Shown one piece after another: positions 32,462-64,000 of a stretch of DNA of 64,000 bases. The position numbers and the translations under genes were made by a program. Source of the stretch: Amorphochlora amoebiformis (Eukaryota > Cercozoa > Chlorarachniophyceae); the NCBI GenBank assembly GCA_054601695.1, contig BAAHQB010000042.1, positions 806,001 to 870,000 of the forward strand, given 5' to 3'. The stretch's first letter is position 1; every line of letters begins with the position of its first letter. The notes beneath the pieces were generated by a model. The model saw nothing but the letters and a program-made list of their open reading frames with translations. It searched no databases and had not been told where the DNA came from.

Positions 32462-32496
<35 letters not shown>

Positions 32497-32737
32497 TACA
32501 TATATATTATATATATTATAAATTCATGTATATATATATATATATTTACGCTTACATTTTAGAAACACCGACCCTCAAAGCAAGCGGTGAGAGTTCCCGG
32601 AGAGATTAAGGAAAAGACTAAGCCGAAGCCTAAAACTCCTAATAAGGTTAACAATTCTTTTACTTAAAACATCGAATTTGAGCACATTTATTACTTGACA
32701 AGGGAAAGGGTTAGGGAGGGTATATAGGTGCATATAA

Positions 32738-32775
<38 letters not shown>

Positions 32776-32875
32776 CTATATTCATTGGTATAATATGTAT
32801 ATATTATATAAATATGTATTCTGTACATATATGCAATACATATATATATATATTGCATATTATTCGTATGTTGAG

Positions 32876-32920
<45 letters not shown>

Positions 32921-33505
32921 ACACTATATATACACATATGTATCGAAACATATATGTATATTTATCTATGCATTTATATATATATATATATATATATGAA
33001 AATATGTATATATGTATTTATACATTGTCATTTTCATAGCCGGAGAAGCCGAGAAAGCCGACGAAGATGTAAGTCTATACGTACCTATACCCAAATATGT
33101 AAGTACATGCCATATGTTGTCTGAAGACATTCGCAATTATGTGTTCATTGTAGTTTATATGTATAATTATACTATATGTCATGAGAAGAATAAGAAATTA
33201 TATGATCATTATAATTTACGTAAATATACATGTGCATATTTATATATACGTATATGTGATATACATACATACATATACATATTAATTTACAAAGCATAGA
33301 TATCTATACATATATATATATATATACCTATATATATATACATATATTTTTTATATATATTATGTAGGGGATATATATATATACATATATATATATTATA
33401 TATATGTTATGTAGGAGACATATATATATATACTTACATATGTGTATATGTATGAAAATTTTTTTATATATTTTTTTAAAATATAGATTATCTTATATTA
33501 TATAT

Positions 33506-33548
<43 letters not shown>

Positions 33549-33818
33549 TATTTAATATATACATACATATTTATAAAAATATATATACACATATACTACA
33601 TATATATATACACATATACACATACATATATATATATATACGTATAAATATGTATTTATATGCATAAGGTATGTAAGTTATATTTCTCTGCATGTATATA
33701 TATATATATATATATATATATTTTATATATATATATATGTATATATATTTGTAATATATATATAGAACAGACATATACACTTGTACACAACATCTCACAA
33801 CGTGTTGCACGTGTAAGA

Positions 33819-33861
<43 letters not shown>

Positions 33862-34038
33862 TATATGCCTACATATATAAATATACACATACAAACACAT
33901 AGATTCGATTATCTAATCTTTACGTTTAGGAAGAAAATCATTGAAAAAGAACGGATGGAAGTGTTCTCGCGTAATATTATCCAAAAGATAATTAAATCTG
34001 TCACCGGCTCAACCCCATCAAAAAAACGGCGGAGACAG

Positions 34039-34082
<44 letters not shown>

Positions 34083-34420
34083 GTATATACATATATACAT
34101 ATATATATATGTGTGTGTGTGTGTTTAGGCTTATGAACACTTTTATTTATGCGTGCGTGTGCATACAGAATATTTGTAACATCTATGCATAGATATGCAT
34201 GTACATGTAATTACATATATATACATATATATATACATATATATATATATATAATATATGTATATAAATAGATGTAAATATAAATGTATAAATGTATAAT
34301 ATAGTCATGCATAACATACATAAATGCAATGTTTCCCCAGATGCATAACATATAGTAAATAATATTCCTAGCATGCAATGTATAAATTAAACACAATTAC
34401 ACAAACATACACACATTGTG

Positions 34421-34461
<41 letters not shown>

Positions 34462-34983
34462 TGTATGTATATATTATATACATATGGATGTATATATATA
34501 TATATATATATTATATATATTTGTGTGTGTATATATGCAATGTATACATGACCAGGCGTGCCCCCCTTAGAAAACTAATATATATATATTATATATATAT
34601 ATATATATATATTATATACATATATGTATTATATACATCTATTTATATATACATATATCTATTTATATATACATGTATATATATATATATGCATATATAT
34701 GTTTATGTATAGTCGAAGCAGACGTTCTCCCTTAGAAAACTTTCTGATTGACCACCACCCCGCTCGCGAGCAGGAGCATGTTCGCTCCTACTGCCATCAG
34801 GTTTATATAATATACTTATATATATATATATATACATATAGATAGTATATATTATATTAATTTTACATATACATAAATATATATATATATATATAGATAT
34901 GTGATACTCACCTGTGTATGAATGTAAATATATATATATATATATTTTTAAAATATATTTATATGTGGAGATACATTTAAGCG

Positions 34984-35020
<37 letters not shown>

Positions 35021-35863
35021 ATATGTATGCGTATGAACATATGTATGTGTTATACAACTGTACGATATGTGTTTTGTACATTTGTCTTCAATATATATTT
35101 AAATAGATATACGTATAGATAAAAACATATATATGTATGTGTGTGTATACATACATATGCATATCTAAATAAATGTGTAACAAGTGTATATTTTTCCTAC
35201 CTTTAACCTTGATCTCTCTCTCTCTCTCTCTCTTCTCTTTATGCCAACCGGTATGTTTAGGCATTTTCCCCTTTCAATATCTCTCTAAATCTCTCTTATA
35301 CTTCAAACCTCTCTTTCCTGCTCCTCGCTATCTCATGTACATGTATATATTAAGACACACACATACACATATGTATATATTGTATAATATGTCATATATT
35401 ATACATATGCACATATTTATATATATATATACATATATAAATGTGAATGAATATATAAAAAGTATATACTTGTATACATGTATAGTAGTTCTCCTAAGCT
35501 GAATGGATGCATGCATACATACATATCTATGAATATATATATATATATATATATATGTATTTACAAATAGATATATACGTATTTTAGGTAGTATCTCCTA
35601 AATTGAATGAGTTGGTGAGGAGCATACTACAAGAGCTTTATAAGTTCCAATCAAGGGCTATCGAGAAGAAGGCGATCAAAGGGGGTATACATATTCATTT
35701 ACATAGATACCATAGCATATATATATATATATATAATGCATACAATACATGTATTTTATATATATATATATATATAATAGATATATTTATATAAAAAAAT
35801 ATATGTATGTGTACATATTTTAATATTTATATGGATGTAAACAATATTTATATATATTTGCAC

Positions 35864-35928
<65 letters not shown>

Positions 35929-35987
35929 TATATAATGTGCAGGGCGCATGGCAAAAAGGCGGTACGTATGCGGAATGCGGGAGGTAA

Positions 35988-36054
<67 letters not shown>

Positions 36055-36060
36055 CATGTA

Positions 36061-36114
<54 letters not shown>

Positions 36115-36312
36115 CATAAATATATGTATTCATTACGCGTATGCATTTATATATTTATATATACACAGATATATGTGTATATATATATATATGTATGTTT
36201 AGGTGATATATTTATTTAAGGAAACATAAATATATATATGTATACGTATATATACTTGTAAATAGGTGATAAAATGTGCCAAGACCAAGCGGCTTCGCCA
36301 CGTTATTATGGT

Positions 36313-36360
<48 letters not shown>

Positions 36361-37057
36361 ATAAATATATATAATATTTTTCATTCGTATATATATAAAT
36401 ATGAATATATATATATACATAATGTATCATAAAGGTATGCAATCATTAATAAATTTTACATATCACAAGTATAATACTTATATACACTAACACCAGGCCC
36501 CAAACATCGAGCCGATAAAGAGCGAAGGAGGTCTAGACTCGATGCTCCAAGATATTTTCAAAGTATGTAAAGACCGGGACGTACCTATCACATTCGCCCT
36601 ATCCCGAGGCCTCATGGGTAAGGCGCTTAAGAAGAAGTCCAAAGTGTCTATGGTTGGGATCATTGATCCTGGAGGTTTGTGATAAATTTCTTAATTTCAA
36701 ACTTTTTCTCAAACTTTCTCTATTGCTTTCTCTACAGTTTTCTCTTTTTTCTCTCAAATCTCTAGTCATTCGTTTTATTTATTTACACACACACATATAC
36801 ATATATATATATGTATTATATATGTACATGTATATGTATACACATATGTACATATGCACACGGCCGGTGTACAAGATCTGCGGCCGTGAACAAACATGCA
36901 ACATAGTTACACCGACAGTATTCATGCCCGTGGCAGCAGACGCTAATTTACACATGTACACTACTTGTTCTTACCGTGTAACTATGTTCCTACTGCCAAT
37001 ATTAGCACATACACACATTAACACAACGCTTTGGACATATCGATATATCTGTATACA

Positions 37058-37089
<32 letters not shown>

Positions 37090-37104
37090 ATACACATACG
37101 TTTA

Positions 37105-37135
<31 letters not shown>

Positions 37136-37686
37136 GCATATATATACATATATATATATATATATGTACACAAGGTATGTACTTATGTATATATAATATA
37201 TATATATAGATACATGTTATGCGCACATGTAAACTTACACGTGCATACGTATTTCTTACACACATACTATATATATATATATATATATATATCTATATAT
37301 ATATATACATAAATACATACATATATATATTATACATACAAATATAGAGGCAGCAAAACACATAAAACGTAACATACACACATCCAGGCGTGAACGACAC
37401 ATTCTTCGAAATGGTACAGGTTACCGAGCAATTACGGGCACAATGGGAGATGTTCCACCAAGATACGTTCTACCAGGACCACGACTTTCTCCGCGCTTAC
37501 TGTCAACGGAAGCCGAAAACTCACCTTGAAGAACTGAAACTAAAGCTAGATGGGATGGAGTCGAAGGAGGCAGATAAGAGCTCAAAGGTCAAGATCCCGG
37601 TGACACCTAGCAAGTTGAATCCAAGGGCTAAGCCGTATGTACCAGCGTTCCTGCTTGGTCAGAGGCCTCAGGCTTTGACATATTAG
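29366..37686 (+). CDS. SECIS-binding protein 2-like, C-terminal L7Ae RNA-binding domain
   Basis: SECISBP2-type proteins bind the SECIS element of selenoprotein mRNAs and the ribosome so that UGA is read as selenocysteine. Strong exons: 32208-32357, 32563-32646, 33040-33068, 34736-34800, 35588-35684, 35943-35983, 36266-36310, 36497-36674 and 37388-37686. They carry [69 protein letters not shown] and [11 protein letters not shown], the SBP2 version of the L7Ae fold, then a charged tail ending [10 protein letters not shown]. The N-terminal half is basic and low in complexity. Weaker exons are 29366-29545 (start), 31487-31849 and 33930-33970; phases match throughout and give 523 aa. Exon 33930 would instead hit a stop near 34039 if its donor at 33971 is wrong. 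The L7Ae family is certain, the SBP2 assignment strong, the 5' end tentative. Confidence 0.82.
29605..31486. other. Long 5' intron of the SECIS-binding protein gene (or intergenic)
   Basis: Bases 29605-30290 are unique and not obviously coding. Bases 30290-31480 are TA/TG/CA microsatellite. If the 29366 exon belongs to another gene, this is intergenic DNA. No RNA gene was seen. Confidence 0.5.
32178..32207 (+). promoter_or_regulatory. CCCTAA units directly before a 3' splice site
   Basis: The sequence AACCCTAACCCTAACCCAAT is followed immediately by TCCTTAG and exon 32208-32357. The CTAAC units fit a branch-point consensus and lie within 30 bp of the acceptor. Confidence 0.5.
32462..32496. 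repeat. (GATA)n tetranucleotide array
   Basis: Seven to eight tandem TAGA/GATA units in an otherwise (TA)n intron of the SECIS-binding protein gene. Confidence 0.95.
36895..36990. other. Unique island with 13-bp inverted repeat in the last intron of the SECIS-binding protein gene
   Basis: AACATAGTTACAC (36900-36912) and its exact reverse complement GTGTAACTATGTT (36976-36988) flank about 63 bp of non-repetitive sequence. No coding frame is evident. Confidence 0.7.
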
Positions 37687-38162
37687 TTACTTTCGAATTC
37701 GGTGGCTAGTTTGGGTTCTCCCGCGGCCGCCATCGCAGTTGTATATAATGTCTAGAATATGTACAACTATCTACTCTGTAGTCATACATCTACTAGTCTA
37801 GTATGTAGCTATACTACGATATTCAGTATTCTAGTATTCCTAATGTACACATGATATGTCGTCTATTAAGGCTATCAAGGCTATGTGATGAATGGTTAAA
37901 TCATGATCTAGTAAACCTATATAGCACTAGAGTACCATGAAACGTGATCGATAATTACTAGAATTACTAGAATTATTTACCTCTTATGAATATCTGTCAA
38001 AGGCAAGCAAAACTTGATCATATTAAACTCGTATAACTTTTTCTCATGATCATGAGTGTGATACAGATCACCAATTTCGAATAATAAATTTCCGAGACTG
38101 AACTATTATCGTCGCAATAGATCATGATTAGATACTAGCTAGATGATGGTCGCATTGACACG
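37687..38162. other. Convergent intergenic region, CTAG-rich
   Basis: Unique sequence rich in CTAG and GATC tetramers between the SECIS-binding protein stop codon and the predicted stop of the DTW-domain gene. It probably holds both 3' UTRs. No selenocysteine-type element was sought by folding. Confidence 0.7.
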
Positions 38163-47599
<9,437 letters not shown>

Positions 47600-48125
47600 A
47601 TCCCTACGGACTGCACTTCCATTCACTATCAAAGGGGTACCTAGGGGTATATCGTAAATATAACCAATCTGAATATGTATATATATGTGTATATATATAT
47701 ATATATATTGTACATATATATATTGTAAATAAATGCATGTGTTACATTATTTTTTACATATGTATGTCTGTATAATATAAATATGTACACATACATGTAA
47801 TATTATATACGTATACATATTTTATACATATCACTTCGAAATCGTCGGTCAACTCGGTTACGATGAATGGTTACCTGGCGGTTAGGGTTTGTCTCGATGT
47901 ACACAGATATGCATATGCATATTACATATATCTATATACACGTACATCTATATATATATATATATCTATATATATATATATATATATACGCATATATATA
48001 TATGTGTATATATATATATATATGTAATATATATATATATATATATATTCATTATGCATATGTATATTACATATATATATATATATACGTATATATATAT
48101 ATATATATACGTACATATATAATAT

Positions 48126-48157
<32 letters not shown>

Positions 48158-48723
48158 AATATATATATATATGTACATACATAAACATGATTCAAATGCA
48201 AACAAAACGCCCAAACACACATCCATTCACAAACTCACAAACTTACCCCAACAGGATGAACTCTCACGGCCTCCCCCCCCAAACGCGACCCCAACCGCCG
48301 ACACCCACCGAAGAAATTATTGTTATTAATAATAACATTTCGTGCGCCGTTCATCCGGACCTCAGTCCGATGGATTACCGCGTGTTGTACCACCACCATT
48401 GCAAGGGCTACACATAGCCGGGAAGGAAAGCCCATCTGCCTAATTGGTTGGGTTTGAGGTAAGGGAAGAGGGTAAAATATTATATAATATATATATTATA
48501 TATATATATATATATATGTATACAAATATATAATACATGCAAACATGTATATATATATATTTATATATATAATATATAATATAAATATTTAAATATTATA
48601 CATGTACACATACATATAATATATACATATATATACATATATATATATATTATATATATATATATAATAGATATATATTGTATATATATAATGTATAATA
48701 CATATGTATATACACATATATAT

Positions 48724-48771
<48 letters not shown>

Positions 48772-48793
48772 AATATACTAGAGGTTATAAATA

Positions 48794-48830
<37 letters not shown>

Positions 48831-48956
48831 TATATATATATATATATAAATATATTTATATTTCTTTATTTATTATATACATGTATATAATATATACACA
48901 TCCATATTTCTAAATAGACATGTGTGCATATATACATGTATACAGTATATATTCAC

Positions 48957-49001
<45 letters not shown>

Positions 49002-49020
49002 ATATATATAACATACATGC

Positions 49021-49055
<35 letters not shown>

Positions 49056-49062
49056 ACATACA

Positions 49063-49112
<50 letters not shown>

Positions 49113-49642
49113 TACATATCTGTATACATGTACACACCATAACCAACCTCATACAGCGCACATACATACACATGAGCTGTGTGCATACACGTGCACATTT
49201 GCATAAGCCCTGACAGGCAACTGTCCTTCGGACAAACATGCTCTCCATATGCGCTCTCGATCGCTCTTCACTGATTTTTCCTTCTCAAAGAGAAAGGGCG
49301 GGGTTAGAATTCGATTAATATACCGCTTGAAACAACTCTTTCCCTCTCTTTTTTGAAAATTACTCCACTATAAACTGCGAATACTCATTAGAAGATTTGA
49401 TCTTCCTTAAATGTGAGAGTTGGGGGAGGGAGGGGCAAAGACAGGGGTACGGACCCGGGAACGAAGACAAGTTTCTATATTTTTCGGCTGGTCAGGTTGG
49501 AGAACCACCGGAGATATCTCGCGTACTTCCCCGATATCAGGAAAGATTTATATCACGAAAAGTTAAAATTCATTTTCGATTTCTTCGGAGCATGGCGGTC
49601 GGACAAGCTTGAGTTCCACGCGAGTGACCTCAGAATTCGAAC
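47600..49642. other. Divergent intergenic region between DTW-domain and WDR91-like genes
   Basis: Mostly TA repeat, with two unique islands. Island 48190-48475 carries a minus-strand open frame (48235-48435) ending at a consensus GTAAGT donor near 48252, and a plus-strand frame whose stop codon is at 48415-48417. It may be a 5' exon of the DTW-domain gene, but its phase does not fit the acceptor at 47640. Island 49140-49642 is the probable WDR91 promoter and 5' UTR; it has open frames without recognised similarity. Confidence 0.5.
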
Positions 49643-62893
<13,251 letters not shown>

Positions 62894-63337
62894 ACCAGCG
62901 CTGTTCTACACTCTCTCTCACCTCTCACCCTCCTCTTATCTCTCTCTCTCTTTCTCTCTCTCTCTTTCTCTCTCTCTCCCCTCATTCTCACTCTCACTCT
63001 CCCTCTCACTCTCTCTTTCTCCCACTCTCACTTTCAGCCTCTCTGTCACTTTCTCTCTCTCTCTCTCTCCCTCTCTCTCTCTCTCTTATATATATATATA
63101 TATATATATATATCATACACACACATACATGCATATCCCTCACTCGTCTCTCTGATCACTCCCTCTCACTGTCTTTCTTCCTCTATGTGTGAGAGAGAGA
63201 GTTGCCTCGTCATTCTCTTACTCACTCTGTCTCCGACGGTGTCCACTATCTCTTTTACTTAGTCTTGCCTTCTTCGCTTATCTTAAGCGTATACCGTGCA
63301 CAGACCTCTCTTTATCTCTTCTCCCTTCTCTCACTGC

Positions 63338-63388
<51 letters not shown>

Positions 63389-63595
63389 TGTATATATATG
63401 TATATATATGTGCGTGCGTGTATATGTGTGTTTCACACATGTATATACCCCCCACCCTCTCTTTCTTGATTACCATAGTCTTAATAGGACTACCCCATCC
63501 GGTCTTACGCCTAAGCCTTAACTATGTCTTGTCATCTCACCATCACCATAATCCTAACCCTAACCCTAACCACTATTGCCCCACTCTGTGGAGGA
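62894..63595. other. Downstream of the WDR91-like gene: CT-rich sequence and TA repeat
   Basis: CT-rich sequence (62910-63090, 63135-63345) and (TA)n/(TG)n follow the stop codon, then unique sequence from about 63440. No coding region was recognised. Confidence 0.75.
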
Positions 63596-63665
63596 GTCAA
63601 TGGTCCTCGGACTAAGACATGCTGAATAATCTGATCCTAACCCTAACCCTAACCCTAATCAAATC
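63595..63665 (+). repeat. Dispersed repeat copy followed by CCCTAA units
   Basis: GTCAATGGTCCTCGGACTAA at 63596 continues into AATAATCTGATCC and then (CCCTAA)n. It matches copies at 55984 (+) and 23138 (-). A shorter CCCTAA patch precedes it at 63552-63570. Confidence 0.9.
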
Positions 63666-63803
63666 TACCTGTAACCCTAGGGCGGGTCCTGCGTACTACT
63701 GCTGTATCACGGGACCCTACTGGTAACATTTCGCTTGTGTTTTTGTGTGTGATGTGTTTGTGTGGCAATTATGTAAAGTTTGTGCATGTACGTACATACA
63801 CAT

Positions 63804-63884
<81 letters not shown>

Positions 63885-63921
63885 TATATCTTATTATTAA
63901 ATATATAAATATTCTTATTAT

Positions 63922-63962
<41 letters not shown>

Positions 63963-64000
63963 TTATGAATATGTGTGTGTGGTAGATGTATGCATATCAT
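63666..64000. repeat. Right-end unique stretch and TA repeat
   Basis: Unique sequence to about 63790, then CA repeat and (TA)n to the window end. Nothing coding was recognised. Confidence 0.85.

Overview
The window is nuclear DNA of an intron-rich eukaryote, most likely a single-celled alga or protist; I cannot name the species. All the genes are eukaryotic (box C/D snoRNP methylase, golgin, CDC7 kinase, proteasome lid subunit, SECIS-binding protein, DTW-domain tRNA enzyme, WDR91-like protein). They are cut into short exons, some only 20-24 nt, by GT-AG introns made largely of (TA)n and related microsatellite. The fructose-1,6-bisphosphatase resembles the plastid type and starts with a hydrophobic leader. 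This hints at a photosynthetic lineage with a complex plastid, but that is inference.

Layout: fibrillarin (-, 483-1550); GMAP-210/Rud3-like golgin (+, 1734-8684); TA, (CT)n and CTAG-rich intergenic DNA to 11605; CDC7-like kinase (-, 11606-15316); fructose-1,6-bisphosphatase (+, 15483-27241, 16 exons); proteasome lid subunit RPN8/PSMD7 (-, 27881-29299); SECIS-binding protein 2-like gene (+, 29366-37686); DTW-domain tRNA aminocarboxypropyltransferase-like gene (-, 38163-47599); WDR91-like gene (+, 49643-62893). The rest, to 64000, is repeats. The eight genes strictly alternate in strand, so they form four head-to-head pairs. Three of these pairs have intergenic gaps of only about 66-183 bp, consistent with shared bidirectional promoters.

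Exons were assembled by hand from GT/AG boundaries, reading-frame phase and recalled family motifs. In seven of the eight models every listed junction keeps frame; junctions that rest on a choice are flagged. The WDR91 model keeps frame but is short and probably misses exons. The genes are housekeeping functions from different pathways and do not form an operon or cluster.

The most unusual signals lie between the exons. (1) Several exon edges have decayed second copies ('echoes') tens to hundreds of bp away in the adjoining TA-rich intron. (2) Degenerate telomere-like CCCTAA tracts sit directly upstream of several 3' splice sites, where their CTAAC units could act as branch points. (3) Two short dispersed repeat families occur in introns, one of them embedded in telomere-like repeats. 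(4) The GMAP-CDC7 intergenic region is rich in CTAG and ACGT palindromes and holds a 251-bp-period near-tandem duplication. No tRNA, rRNA, CRISPR array or intact transposase was recognised.
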